Both the position numbers and the translations under genes were made by a program. Shown here one piece after another: positions 35,201-43,605 of a stretch of 64,000 nt of DNA (position 1 is its first letter; each line of letters opens with the position of its first letter). Source of the DNA: Methylobacter sp. KS41 (GTDB lineage Bacteria; Pseudomonadota; Gammaproteobacteria; Methylococcales; Methylomonadaceae). The notes beneath the pieces were generated by a model. It saw only the letters and a list, made by a program, of their open reading frames with translations. It did no database searches and was not told the origin of the DNA. The stretch covers positions 558,001-622,000 of the forward strand of contig PHSP01000001.1 of NCBI GenBank assembly GCA_002862125.1, given 5' to 3'.

Positions 35201-36144
35201 TATTGACCTACTTGGTCATGTTGAGAGCCACCATTTATACCCGGATTGTCGGCGATGCTGGACTGGATAAACAAAATCTCGCCATGGTGCCGGTGGGTGG
35301 GATCGGTAGCGATGAAATGACCTCATTGATGAGCACTCATGTTAGATCGTTTTTAAAGGAAGCTGAGATTTTTTTGCGTGATTATTCCGTTGATACAAAC
35401 CTGCGTGGCTTAGTCGTGAATGCCCAGAAAAACGTTCAACAGGTCTTCTCGAAATTTTCACTGGATGGGTTGGCAAGAACCCTAGATTCCAAAAGTTTCA
35501 CACGAATGGAAGATATTCAGAAGTTCTCCAGGCAAGCTAGCGCCAGTAACGCACCTCTTTTGATTTTCCCTGAAGAAAATCCAGATTGTTTACTGCCAAA
35601 TCATCTCTATTGCATCGGGCCCTTTTGGCTAGAACATTGGGATACCTACGAAAAACAAGAACGTTATAATGTCGAGGGTTGGTCTACCGATGTCTTACAT
35701 CAGAATTCAAAGTTGTTTGGTGAATTAGGGCACATCCACCGGGATGAAACATTGCCGTTTAAGTTAAGGCAGCCAGCAGAAGAGCTGTTTCGCATTCTTG
35801 CTCGCGAGAAAGAGGAAGCGACGCGTGAATTCTCAACCGTCAAATCGTTGAAATCTCCATCGACTTGGCTTGCTATACCATTAGACTATCCGCGCTTCTG
35901 GAAAAAAGATGATAGTGGTCGATTACCTTCCCTGGGAGAAGATGAAGGTGCTTGGCGAGATGCTCTGGGCGCATGTATAGCAACAAAAGGCGAGGTTCTA
36001 CCGGTTATTCCTCGGTTTGCAGGTATACCCTATGCCGCTGTCGTAGGAGAACAAGATCCTGCTCGGTTAGACTTGATTTTTGATGATCGATATCTTGCTG
36101 CTTCCAATGAGCTGAATTTATTGAATACTCTATTATTTGAATAG
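32287..36144 (+). CDS. Giant P-loop/helicase-like protein, second gene of the module
   Basis: A 1,285-residue protein. Walker A is LEGNPGIGKTTAVV (about residues 443-456), a Walker B-like VVMVDELTGDG lies near 658, and SF2 motif V/VI-like segments TSSGARGVSFPKTDRI (about 884) and VAQLIYRGRGKF (about 915) follow. The first 420 residues contain ARADFLVWLEP and LLCIEFSLNG, which resembles a PD-(D/E)XK core with the Lys replaced. The C-terminal 250 residues are unassigned. Translation is coupled to the preceding gene. The pair looks like a nucleic-acid-acting machine, probably a defence or plasmid-exclusion system that I cannot match to a named one. Confidence 0.82.
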   Translation: MLDQVQQHSLWGQAFEIAVKRGVLTALLSSQVKGLDQLNLNDWMQLGTADVYGELTKQLREVDRNLKIRIRETAHHIFELGMGLGQTAMREYLRKLKSDPEDYSIKALWCPLQLPRLEGDFDAEKEAALQAFAKAFAQSNRIDSSLANKGFPARADFLVWLEPRYDKLNSELLCIEFSLNGLPESADYSKPDAHLEELRRFAWFMDTRSVFSRVCAEVSGEGFDLSPRLKEHLPAFSGRDKPLYKLCQAASYINTTVRWLKSKGFDDRPVNARALSITQNGFESLSAVFFSNDTVDPRTSLIESLGRAYRESEKIPDDDEDDLNNRIRSAFDRIRKALPKAISKQFLEMREMPEIGQSLAYNFTEDVDGFLNPMATIPWDQALSYVDSEPSLAKFLKSDPKIAITKSLHPRLEHGQPVALRDLHAAAVVAGMRTSAPGDITVLGLEGNPGIGKTTAVVSYLKDSSDGFLFLYVSPRVIINDDVTENLARDKPSMQPTGILTVTTHSKLIGAAKAWYETQENKGLAAKRIIDSAVVADGVAELKHPNSSTLVLSPSDKEAMELTHIGSRSRKRSETERQDRIEDAKRPGVLKVLSITTRDLLAQNPSIDRVVLTASIQGYRELDGDKNTISSLDNLFKNPINNQAGKQERMAFAKRISTIVVMVDELTGDGAGAPFIHSIAKWLDNQFIRPFEDKSLFRVILIISDASLGNEIVLDRYLNSGKRAPDKVLVSKSAGKKPFRLAVMPIRIGGKRLPVLHIMTNSYPASKLSIDYRVRLDLIKPGELADGKLQTIRQAIAEQQGETIKGNVLNEIKHALETGADQIIFFAQDKVFLRDVESMLVTSEDDQPLLSRHQVAILDSSVPPARRKKLISDEHRDSVKVFLMTSSGARGVSFPKTDRIIALIPRFGIEAALMEVAQLIYRGRGKFYTADDGIIKDDGDWKDRRLVMLLQDFLPQDDAPERRQWLRQVSDLLTYLVMLRATIYTRIVGDAGLDKQNLAMVPVGGIGSDEMTSLMSTHVRSFLKEAEIFLRDYSVDTNLRGLVVNAQKNVQQVFSKFSLDGLARTLDSKSFTRMEDIQKFSRQASASNAPLLIFPEENPDCLLPNHLYCIGPFWLEHWDTYEKQERYNVEGWSTDVLHQNSKLFGELGHIHRDETLPFKLRQPAEELFRILAREKEEATREFSTVKSLKSPSTWLAIPLDYPRFWKKDDSGRLPSLGEDEGAWRDALGACIATKGEVLPVIPRFAGIPYAAVVGEQDPARLDLIFDDRYLAASNELNLLNTLLFE

Positions 36145-36190
36145 CCAGATTTGGAAAGCGCACGCCGTCAGTCTTGGTTCATGCAGAGCC

Positions 36191-36655
36191 TTAATGACAT
36201 TCCTCGCTGATATCGCCTTGAGTTACATTTTCTTCCAATTGCTTTAGTAATTGCTCAGGGTTTTCAGTAGAAAGCATAAGCATAACTGTTGAGAATGTAG
36301 TTGGATTGACAGTTACCCTGCATCCTTCGCTTACGGATATATCGGTACCGTATCTGCGATTATGTTTATCAATATATTTTCCGCCATAAATTTCAACGAT
36401 AAAAGGGTTATCTTGATTGGAAATACTGGCTATGTTTCTCTTTGAATCAATACTTCCCCAAAAGGTGATTTTCTTTTCGTCATGAGTCAATGCATTTTGC
36501 CAAATAATTGTTCCATTTTCGTTAAATCCCATGTCCTCCAGTTTTGTGATGATATATAGCTTGACATCCTCCCCTCCGTAAACGAAGAGGATTCCTCTGG
36601 CGTCTGATGACGCTGAGCTAGTTCCTGTTGCTGTCGGCATTACCGCACCGGGCAC
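36191..36655 (-). CDS. Hypothetical ORF truncated by the TnpB element
   Basis: The ORF has 154 codons, but the first 30 or so are the translated right end of the IS (position 36561 is the IS boundary). The host-derived part begins near the codons KLYIITKLEDMG and could start at ATG 36532, giving 113 residues (GFNENGTIIWQNALTHDEKK, ISVSEGCRVTVNPTTFSTVM). It may be a small immunity-like or hypothetical protein that lost its 5' end. No family recognised. Confidence 0.45.
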   Translation of the reverse strand: MPGAVMPTATGTSSASSDARGILFVYGGEDVKLYIITKLEDMGFNENGTIIWQNALTHDEKKITFWGSIDSKRNIASISNQDNPFIVEIYGGKYIDKHNRRYGTDISVSEGCRVTVNPTTFSTVMLMLSTENPEQLLKQLEENVTQGDISEECH

Positions 36656-36700
36656 TTGGCAGGCGAGCCCCGCATGCCCTGCGGTTGGGTTCCAGCGAGG
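36561..36700 (-). ncRNA. Candidate omega RNA (TnpB guide RNA scaffold)
   Basis: On the minus strand the 3' end of tnpB and the following DNA form the typical scaffold: a hairpin with CCTCTTCGTTTACGGAGG and an end in GGGGAGGATGTCAA at 36561. The guide would be the flanking host sequence from 36560 leftward (starting GCTATATATCATCACA). The exact 5' end is a guess. Confidence 0.5.
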
Positions 36701-37857
36701 ATTTGGCGGCCGCGCTGCAAGATATTTAAAGCGCCGACGACATCAGCGTGGTTTTCGTAGCCGCATTCCACACATAGGAATTCAGCCTGGGTCTGTCGGT
36801 TATCCTTGGATACATGCTGGCAACATGGACAGGTTTGACTGGTGTGGTGAGGTGGTACCGCGATCACATCGCCGCCCCGCCATTTCTGTTTATAGGTCAA
36901 CTGGTTGATGAAAATTCCCCAACCCTGATTCAGAATGGCCCGGTTGAGCCCGGACTTTTGCTTCACGCGACTACCGGGATTGTCCTGTGTACCCTTGGCG
37001 CTACGGGTCATATTCGCCACCTTCAGGTCTTCAACGTAGATCATGGCGTGGTTTTGGCTGATCCGGGTCGATACCTTATGAAGATAGTCATTACGAGCGT
37101 TCGAGATTCGGGCATTCAGGCTGTTAATGCGTTTTTTCTGCTTGTGCCAGTTAGCAGAGAACTTAACCCGGCGAGACAGCATACGCTGCGCTTGGGCCAA
37201 CTTCTTTGTCAACTGTTCGAAATTAAAGGGTTCTGCGTGATCGCCACTGGAGAGTGTGAACAGGCGTTTGACGCCCATGTCCAAGCCGATATCGCCGGTA
37301 GCCGGATGAACCGGTCTTTTAAGTTCGCGCTCAGTTTGAATGGAGACGCTGTATTCGCCACCCTTGCGGCTGATGGTAACGTTCTTAATTGCGCCTTCTA
37401 TTTTCCGGCTGAATCGATATTTGACACAGCCCAGTTTTGGCAGTTTGATCACGCGGTTGTTTTCGTCCAGGGTGCAGCCTTGCGGATAGCGAATACCGGC
37501 TTCATTTTTGCCGAGCTTTTTTTTCGTCGGCAAACGTTTGTTCGGCTGCTTCTTGTCGAAAGCATCGAGGAACGCCCGGTCAAGTGCCTTGGCGGTTTGC
37601 TGCAAAGACTGGGACGGCGCGTCGCGCAGAAAAGCGTAGTCTTCGGATTGCTTCCAGAACGTGATCCACCAGGCCATTTCCGGGTACCACAAGATCGGCA
37701 GTTCGTTGCGTAGCCGGTATAAGTTCATGCTGAGCAGCTTGTTCCAGACAAAGCGATTGGCGCCCAGCGACTGGCTCAAGTGATCCAGGTGCTTAGGTTT
37801 CGGTTCCAGCCTGAATTTATAGCCTTGTCGTTGTGTGATGGTTTCGTTTTCCTTCAT
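36640..37857 (-). CDS. tnpB: RNA-guided nuclease TnpB (IS200/IS605 family)
   Basis: A 405-residue TnpB. The N-terminal wedge/REC part starts YKFRLEPKPKHLDHLSQSLG and LGANRFVWNKLL. RuvC residues are Asp in GDIGLDMGVKR, Glu in MIYVEDLKVANM and Asp in ENHADVVGALNIL. The zinc ribbon CPCC / CVECGYEN is complete. Length is typical, and all catalytic residues are present, so it may be an active nuclease. It is a different protein from the IS66 TnpB at 6106-6456. Its 3' end overlaps the predicted omega RNA, as in characterised TnpB elements. Confidence 0.93.
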   Translation of the reverse strand: MKENETITQRQGYKFRLEPKPKHLDHLSQSLGANRFVWNKLLSMNLYRLRNELPILWYPEMAWWITFWKQSEDYAFLRDAPSQSLQQTAKALDRAFLDAFDKKQPNKRLPTKKKLGKNEAGIRYPQGCTLDENNRVIKLPKLGCVKYRFSRKIEGAIKNVTISRKGGEYSVSIQTERELKRPVHPATGDIGLDMGVKRLFTLSSGDHAEPFNFEQLTKKLAQAQRMLSRRVKFSANWHKQKKRINSLNARISNARNDYLHKVSTRISQNHAMIYVEDLKVANMTRSAKGTQDNPGSRVKQKSGLNRAILNQGWGIFINQLTYKQKWRGGDVIAVPPHHTSQTCPCCQHVSKDNRQTQAEFLCVECGYENHADVVGALNILQRGRQILAGTQPQGMRGSPAKCPVR

Positions 37858-38253
37858 AGCTATTATTCAAGCACGGGGTTTAATATACGCAATACTCTAT
37901 TTTGGCTTTCGCCAAGCCACTGATATCACCCACCTAAAGGTAGATATTTTACTCGGGAATTGATAAAAAGAAGGTCTGTTGGGTTACAATAAATTCGATC
38001 ATAAGGCTATTTTTGCCCATCTGTCGAAACGAACGATATTACGTTTATCAAATGTTGTATATTATTAACATTTATGCCACTTTCATTGCTTTTGGTAATG
38101 AGAATTACGATTTGTTCGGCTGAACAAAAATCGTAGGTATTACCCATAAACACTAAAATTTATCTAAAATACTGCGGTTATTGCAAAGACAGTCCTGTGG
38201 ATTCTCTTTGCCAAAAAACGATTTTAACGCCACTATAAAATTTGGAGGAAAAA
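37858..38253. other. Region ahead of the HU gene
   Basis: No gene. It holds the approximate TnpB-IS left end, an AT-rich promoter-like stretch, and an inverted repeat ACGATTTGTTC / GAACAAAAATCGT at 38107-38134, which may be an operator or a small hairpin about 120 bp ahead of the HU start. Confidence 0.45.
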
Positions 38254-38529
38254 ATGAACAAATCAGAACTAATCGATGCCATTGCCAGTAACGCCAATCT
38301 CACCAAAGCCGATGCCGGACGTGCACTGGATGGCATCACCAGGGCGATTGAAAACGCCTTGAAAAACAGTGATTCTGTATCGCTGGTTGGTTTTGGCAAT
38401 TTCGTAGTCAAAGAACGTGCCGAACGTAAAGGCCGAAATCCGCAAACCGGAGCCGAAATCACTATTGCTGCAGCAAAAATTCCCAGCTTTAAACCTGGAA
38501 AGACCTTAAAAGACGCCGTTGCAGGCTAA
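38254..38529 (+). CDS. Histone-like DNA-binding protein HU
   Basis: A 91-residue HU/IHF-family protein: [20 protein letters not shown], the dimerisation core, the VSLVGFGNF signature and the arm [13 protein letters not shown], then [14 protein letters not shown]. It is full length and compacts or bends DNA as a dimer. The ATG at 38254 is preceded by GGAGGAAAAA. Its stop codon overlaps the start of the small metal-binding gene (TAATG), an unusual pairing. It lies in accessory DNA, so it may be an extra copy rather than the main hupB. Confidence 0.93.
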   Translation: MNKSELIDAIASNANLTKADAGRALDGITRAIENALKNSDSVSLVGFGNFVVKERAERKGRNPQTGAEITIAAAKIPSFKPGKTLKDAVAG

Positions 38530-38732
38530 TGGTTCAGGCAGAACTACAACCTTGCGACCTTTGCGCTCTGCCTGTGAAAATCACCGGTTTTGTTATAAAT
38601 ACACACGCCGGCCAGAAAAGCTTCTGTTGTGGAGGCTGTAAAGCAATTTATAACCTGCAACACAGCACAGCTTTATTGCAGAATTCATCCGACAACAGAT
38701 TGAACACTAATACATTGGATGCCTCTCCTTAA
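38529..38732 (+). CDS. Small Cys-rich protein like the N-terminus of metal-transport ATPases
   Basis: A 67-residue protein with CDLCALPV and FCCGGCKAIYNLQ, the Cys pattern of the metal-binding domain found at the start of CcoI/CopA2-type P-type ATPases. The ATPase itself is missing, so this is either a stand-alone metal-binding protein or the remaining 5' end of a truncated transporter gene. It is coupled to HU by a TAATG overlap. The last 20 residues are polar and probably not original. Confidence 0.55.
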   Translation: MVQAELQPCDLCALPVKITGFVINTHAGQKSFCCGGCKAIYNLQHSTALLQNSSDNRLNTNTLDASP

Positions 38733-38888
38733 GCTTGGAGAGTGTCTTTTGCTGGGATTTATCTGGTTTTTTTGCGTTTTTTGTTTTTGTTCTTTCAACC
38801 CAATTTTCGGAATTATGTAGCAATCGCACAAAGCCATGGATAGACGCCTGAATTAAAATCTCACCCATACTTCTTGTGGATTAACTTG

Positions 38889-39677
38889 CTAGTCAGTTGG
38901 TAGCGGCTGAACTTTATCGATATAGAAGCCATTTCGACATCTCTTCATGCCTCGGTATTGCGCTTCGCTGTACTTTGCTTTGTCAAAATAGATGATATTC
39001 CCGTCAACCTCTATTTCGACCACAACATCTCGATCTGTGTTTTTTCGGTAGGCATCTTCGAAGAAAGACACCCTCTTGCTAAGATGAATCACATTGTCCA
39101 TCGTCATGACAGAAGGAGGCGAAAAACATTCTATCGGTTCGATTAGCGCATCGCTCCACTTACGATCTTCTGGATAAAAGCGAATTATGACATTAACCGA
39201 TATGCCATCAACTGGTAGTGGAAACGTTTTCTCCAGTATCCGATAAGCGTAATTATCATGTCTTTCGGTGAATATGGTAAACCCCATCTTTTTCCAGAAA
39301 GGTATCGATGTAGACGGTTGGCACTGAATTTTAAGAATGCACTCGTCTTTTTTATAGGCTTCCTTAATTCGACGCGCTACCAACTTGGCACCTATCCCTT
39401 GGCCTCGAAAATCTTCTTTAACTTGAAGAATCCCCGAGTTAAGAAGACCTCCCCATTGATAAGCTACTGGCAATTGAGTTTTTCCATCAAAATACACCAG
39501 TAGCTCACCATCTTCATGGCAGTTTTTTGTCAGATTCCAATTGCAAAGAAAATTACCTTGAACATCTCTTTCATCTTCTTCAATAAGCCATTTGTGAATT
39601 GCTTCTAGGTCGCTATCAGTAGACCGTCTTATCGAAGATCGATTTCTTTTATTGGATTGACTAATTGAAACAGGCAT
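38889..39677 (-). CDS. GNAT-family N-acetyltransferase
   Basis: About 262 residues. The GNAT core is at residues 20-150: acetyl-CoA loop VKEDFRGQGIGAKLVARRI, then KIQCQPSTSIPFWKKMGFTI. The C-terminal 110 residues are unassigned. I use ATG 39677, which has GGAG seven bases upstream; an in-frame start at 39779 would add an odd hydrophobic leader. The substrate is unknown. Four tandem AATTAAG units (39806-39833) lie upstream and may affect promoter spacing. The toxin-type GNAT class is not indicated, since no antitoxin is next to it. Confidence 0.75.
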   Translation of the reverse strand: MPVSISQSNKRNRSSIRRSTDSDLEAIHKWLIEEDERDVQGNFLCNWNLTKNCHEDGELLVYFDGKTQLPVAYQWGGLLNSGILQVKEDFRGQGIGAKLVARRIKEAYKKDECILKIQCQPSTSIPFWKKMGFTIFTERHDNYAYRILEKTFPLPVDGISVNVIIRFYPEDRKWSDALIEPIECFSPPSVMTMDNVIHLSKRVSFFEDAYRKNTDRDVVVEIEVDGNIIYFDKAKYSEAQYRGMKRCRNGFYIDKVQPLPTD

Positions 39678-39805
39678 GCTGATTCTCCAAATTGGCTGCA
39701 TCTGAAACCCGATGCGCGGTACCGGCATAAACATTACTACTGTATCTAATTTCAAAACATCTAAAATAACAGCAGTCATAATTTTAAATTTAACAAACTA
39801 AAAAT

Positions 39806-39833
39806 AATTAAGAATTAAGAATTAAGAATTAAG
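39806..39833. repeat. Four tandem copies of AATTAAG
   Basis: Perfect 7-bp units in the upstream region of the GNAT gene. Such short tandem repeats can change copy number by slippage and shift promoter spacing. Confidence 0.8.
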
Positions 39834-39859
39834 AATAAATTCGACAGGCTGATATTCAG

Positions 39860-40306
39860 TCAGAAAGCACTTTCGTCCCAGAGATCTGAGCACAGGCCAA
39901 GGCACTCAAACGATTCTATTTCTTCTGTGGAAATTAAAATCGTCGGAGGGGCTTCCAAAAAGGACTCCTGGACGTGAATTGCTTTAACTGCTGCAGCGAA
40001 GTTGATCTGAAAAACCTTGGGATTGCACCATGGAAAGGTTATCCGGCAACAGTCGCCCTCTTCCGCAGTCTCTTCCAGACTTTCATAACCGAAAACGACG
40101 CCGGGCTTTTCAGTTGCTTTCAGGTTTTCGACCGCTGTTTGAGTGCAATCAAGATTCGGACTTAGTGCCGCCCCTAAAAAGCCATGGGCAATAATTTCGT
40201 CAGCATGCCGACTGTAATGGTATGCGACACCTGGACCTATAATCTCAACATCACGGAAAGTTGGGACATTGTTGGCAATGTACTCAGCTATTTTTGTTGC
40301 TTTCAT
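39860..40306 (-). CDS. Hypothetical protein
   Basis: A 148-residue acidic protein I do not recognise. It has VAYHYSRHADEIIAHGFLGA near the start, a pattern (YHxS/T...I...G...) reminiscent of ADP-ribosyltransferase-like or RES-like small domains, but this is too weak to name a family. It starts 13 bases after the preceding SLOG gene region and is in the same direction, so they may be co-transcribed. Confidence 0.5.
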   Translation of the reverse strand: MKATKIAEYIANNVPTFRDVEIIGPGVAYHYSRHADEIIAHGFLGAALSPNLDCTQTAVENLKATEKPGVVFGYESLEETAEEGDCCRITFPWCNPKVFQINFAAAVKAIHVQESFLEAPPTILISTEEIESFECLGLCSDLWDESAF

Positions 40307-40319
40307 TTGTTGTAATTTC

Positions 40320-41149
40320 CTAGTTCTTGTAGGCCGGATTATGTTGAACCCATTCCCTAATGCGTTCTATTGTAGCGCCGCCTTTGGCCAAATTAAAAAC
40401 TGGAATCCCAAAGCGATCAGCCAAATCGATAGCTTGCCCGGTACCGCCCGTACTTCCACGCTGATGCGATTTTTCAGCTGAATCCGGTGTCCAGCACACT
40501 ACAAAGTCTGCAGGGGTTCGCATGTCGGCGCCAAGTATCTGGTGATTGTTTCTTGCCATCAGCTTTTGTGCGCCAGGTTTAAGATACAGCCATCCGTCAT
40601 GGACAATTTCTGCGACCCTAAATGCTTCAGATAACGGCGAAGTAAACTCACTTTCACGACCATTGAACCCTTCCCAGGGAAGGAAGACTTGCTTGTTTTT
40701 GGCGCCATCTTCGAACGCGGAATCTGCGCCGTCTGCTCCACCGCTTCTCAATACGAAACCCAGTTCATCCAGACGTCTGGCCAACTTGGTCATGATGGCC
40801 ATTACTTCCGGAGGCGTATTTCGAGAGCCAATGCCGGCATAACTAAGTGACCGCTGATGCTGCATGGGCTTAATCCGATCACGCCAGACGCGGGCAATAA
40901 TGTCACCATGGCATTGGGCTGGTCGGCAGTAGCATACCAATTGGCTTTGTTCGGTCAGCTCGCGCAATTTGAGCATGATGATGGTATTTTTCCGGTCTAC
41001 TTCTTTGTTTAGGTATAGATCGTAGCCTTCAGCACTTCTTCCCTGTCGCCTGATTCGCCGATCGCATAGGGATTGCCAAGGTGCGATCCACGACCAATAT
41101 AGATGGCGTCGCCCGGAATGTTGTCAGTTTTCTTGTTGAAAATTTCCAT
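40320..41149 (-). pseudogene. DUF4326-SLOG fusion gene with frameshift
   Basis: Two overlapping pieces. The 5' piece (41009-41149, 46 codons) reads AIYIGRGSHLGNPYAIGES and is the start of a DUF4326 domain. Its frame ends at 41009, while another frame continues YLNKEVDRKNTIIMLKLREL into CYCRPAQCHGDIIA, the end of the same domain. The 3' piece (40320-40976) then gives a SLOG/DprA-like nucleotide-binding domain: YAGIGSRNTPPE, FVLRSGGADGADSAFEDGA and DFVVCWTPD. A single indel near 41015 explains the split, so the gene is either broken or a sequencing error. SLOG proteins bind nucleotide-derived ligands. Confidence 0.75.
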
Positions 41150-41334
41150 GAAAATCGAATCCCATATTCTTAGCTTTAAAGCTAAATTAGCTTTTCGTAT
41201 AACAATCGACTTGTGCCCATTAATCGCGAGGGGGCCCTGCTCAATGCCCCCGAAAAAGCGATTACTGGGTGCAAGTCAACCTCCAATAAAGCACCGTCGA
41301 ATCATCTACTCCGGTCAAAGTGCATGTGTGGAGT

Positions 41335-42870
41335 CTAATACTCATCGTCATCATGTTGGCCAGCAAAATACGAAAGCAAATCCAAGTTGAGCTGCAACAC
41401 TTTTTTTGCTCTTGTGATTCCTACATACAAGATGTTCAGTTCTTCGTTGGCTTTCCTTAATTGCTCAGCCTTTTCCCCTGGGGTGGCTTTGTTGAGCATT
41501 TCTGTGAACTCGCAAAGCTCTATAAAATCGTCATCAAGCAGAACATTGGGCGCCTCTAGCCCTTTCATTTTGTGGCAGGTTCCTAAAACGACATCAGATG
41601 ATTCTATAGATGATGCTGCGCCAACTTTGCCTTTAATTTTTTCGATGATCACAGGTACCTGATCACCGTATTCCTCTACAATCCGGCAGCGCGGTTTAAG
41701 CTCCGCGTCCCCAACGTCGTCTACATACACCTTCAACTCGGTAAAATCCGTAAAGGATTTTATGAACGGATCACGGATCGAGTCGAACATCTGCTTCCAG
41801 AGGTAATACACGTCCAGGATTTGATCAAAGCGATAACCTTCTGATCCGCCGACGTGCCACCAGGTTTTTTGATTGTTTATCGCTTGAGCCGTGTGCGAAA
41901 AGACGCCGGCGTTGGTTCGGCTGATGATTGTCTTTTGCTGGTTTTCTTCGATTCTTCCAATTCTGTCCTGCCTTCCCAATCCACGGACGCCGTAATTAAC
42001 CCCTTTGACATCTAAGACGGCATTGGCCACTCGTGCAATATTTTCCCCAAATCGGAATGACCCGGTTAAATAGTGGGTTGCAGCACCTTGCTTGATGGCG
42101 AAGGCCAACGCATTTCTTGCACCACGCCAACCGTAAATGGCTTGCTGATCATCACCGACCAAAACAATCTTCCCTGTTTGCTTGAAAACAATCGACAAGG
42201 TACAGGGATTGGAGTCTTGAGCCTCATCAACCAGGAATTCATCGTATCCTGAAAGAACAGGGCTGGACAGTTGGAAGAGCTTCAAATACCCATCGTGCAT
42301 CATGGGAATCGTGGAGTCACTAACATCGATCATCTTGTTCCAAAGCCTATTGGTTTGGTAAATGATGATCTGCTTTACCGCGTTCTCGTCTTGATTCAGT
42401 GTCTTCACGAGACGAACGGTATCACCGGCAATGTGTTTGCTTTGGATTTCTTTGTCCGGGGAATAGAGGAATTTGGTGAGCGTTTCAAGTACGATCGAAG
42501 CAATCACCATATTGTCGTTGTAAGACCCGTAATAGCCGATTTCATCATGAAGTTCTTTACTGATCCCTAAAGCATTTTCAATTTCGTAAGGCTTCAGGTT
42601 TCCTTTGGCAAGCTTGTGCTGATACTTGGAGCCGGTATATCGGAAGGCCAGTCCGTGCGAGGTCATGGGTTTGACGCCCGTGCCTTTGAACTTTTGCTCG
42701 GCCTCTTTTTGCACCGATTTGTTCAAGACGATATAAAGCATTCTGACATGCGGTTTGCTCTTCGCGTAACCCAGCAACGTCGATGTCTTGCCTGTGCCGG
42801 CAAGCGCTCTCACGACAACAAGCGATGCCTTTTCGTTGATGATTCCGGTTTGTTCTGCGGTGAATTCCAT
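41335..42870 (-). CDS. UvrD/FBH1-like superfamily 1 helicase
   Basis: A 511-residue SF1 helicase from ATG 42870 (MEFTAEQTGIINEKASLVVV). Walker A is VRALAGTGKTSTLLGYA, motif II is FLVDEAQDSNPCTL, motif III is ILVGDDQQAIYGWRGA, motif VI-like ILYVGITRAKKVL. It lacks the large C-terminal domains of UvrD and is closest in style to F-box-less FBH1 helicases of phages and plasmids. It probably acts on recombination intermediates or in defence. All motifs are intact. The gene stands alone between the DUF4326 remnant and the transporter remnant. Confidence 0.85.
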   Translation of the reverse strand: MEFTAEQTGIINEKASLVVVRALAGTGKTSTLLGYAKSKPHVRMLYIVLNKSVQKEAEQKFKGTGVKPMTSHGLAFRYTGSKYQHKLAKGNLKPYEIENALGISKELHDEIGYYGSYNDNMVIASIVLETLTKFLYSPDKEIQSKHIAGDTVRLVKTLNQDENAVKQIIIYQTNRLWNKMIDVSDSTIPMMHDGYLKLFQLSSPVLSGYDEFLVDEAQDSNPCTLSIVFKQTGKIVLVGDDQQAIYGWRGARNALAFAIKQGAATHYLTGSFRFGENIARVANAVLDVKGVNYGVRGLGRQDRIGRIEENQQKTIISRTNAGVFSHTAQAINNQKTWWHVGGSEGYRFDQILDVYYLWKQMFDSIRDPFIKSFTDFTELKVYVDDVGDAELKPRCRIVEEYGDQVPVIIEKIKGKVGAASSIESSDVVLGTCHKMKGLEAPNVLLDDDFIELCEFTEMLNKATPGEKAEQLRKANEELNILYVGITRAKKVLQLNLDLLSYFAGQHDDDEY

Positions 42871-42979
42871 TGATTTTCTCGTTTTATGCAACTTGCAACC
42901 AGATTCTCACAGGTTTCAAAAAACGCAACACCACCGAAAGAGGCCGAAAAACTAGCTCTTTTGTTTTTTAGCCCGATCA

Positions 42980-43560
42980 CTACTTCGTTGATCGGACAAC
43001 CGACTTTTCCAACAAAGGTTTGATTGAGAAAATGACAACCCCAGTACCGACGCCCAGTCCCATCAAAAGCAAGAAAAAATTGTCCGTTGGCATACTCGAA
43101 TAGAAAGTACCGATGTATCCGGCCAAATAATTCCCAAAGAATGTAGACAGAAACCATAACCCCATCACCGTACTGACCGCTTTTGCTGGTGAAACCTTTG
43201 TGACCAGGGAAAGACCGACCGGCGACAAATACTGCTCCCCAATCGTATAGATCAGTGTGCAGAGAGCCAGCCACAGGAAGCTGATTTTCTCATTGGGTTC
43301 TAATCCAGTAACGGCGAAAATCAACACAAGAAACGATGCGCCCAGCAATCCAGCGCCGAAAGCCATCTTGCCAATGCTTGAATCTCCATTACTTTTACCT
43401 GCGCGTCTAGCCGACATGCCTCCTATCAGCGGATCCAACAGGAAAATGAACGCCGGATTCAGCGAGTGTGCGGCTGATTTCCTCAAAACCATGAAGATCG
43501 TCTTTGACGACCAGCTGCCTCGTTGGAACTATCGCGCCATACCTCAGCCAATTTGATTTC
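42980..43560 (-). pseudogene. C-terminal remnant of a POT/PTR-family peptide transporter
   Basis: Only the last part of a proton-dependent oligopeptide transporter is left: NPAFIFLLDPLIGG, LWLALCTLIYTIGEQYLSPV, SLVTKVSPAKAVSTVMGLWF and GNYLAGYIGTFY. The open frame continues a little upstream (GSWSSKTIFMV, to about 43560) but has no start and none of the first eight membrane helices. It is therefore a 5'-truncated pseudogene, cut at the junction with the hydrolase gene. Confidence 0.75.
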
Positions 43561-43605
43561 GGGAAGTTATTTTTGGCCACATCCTTAGACATTAGGCCAT
43601 ACCTA

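Larger units (their letters stand above)
36561..37915 (-). mobile_element. Solitary TnpB-type IS (IS200/IS605 group, no TnpA)
   Basis: It carries tnpB alone. The right end is well defined by GGGGAGGATGTCAA at 36561. The left end is only approximate: a hairpin-like TTGGCTTTCGCCAAG lies at about 37901-37915. No Y1 transposase is present, so movement would need a trans-acting TnpA. Confidence 0.6.
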
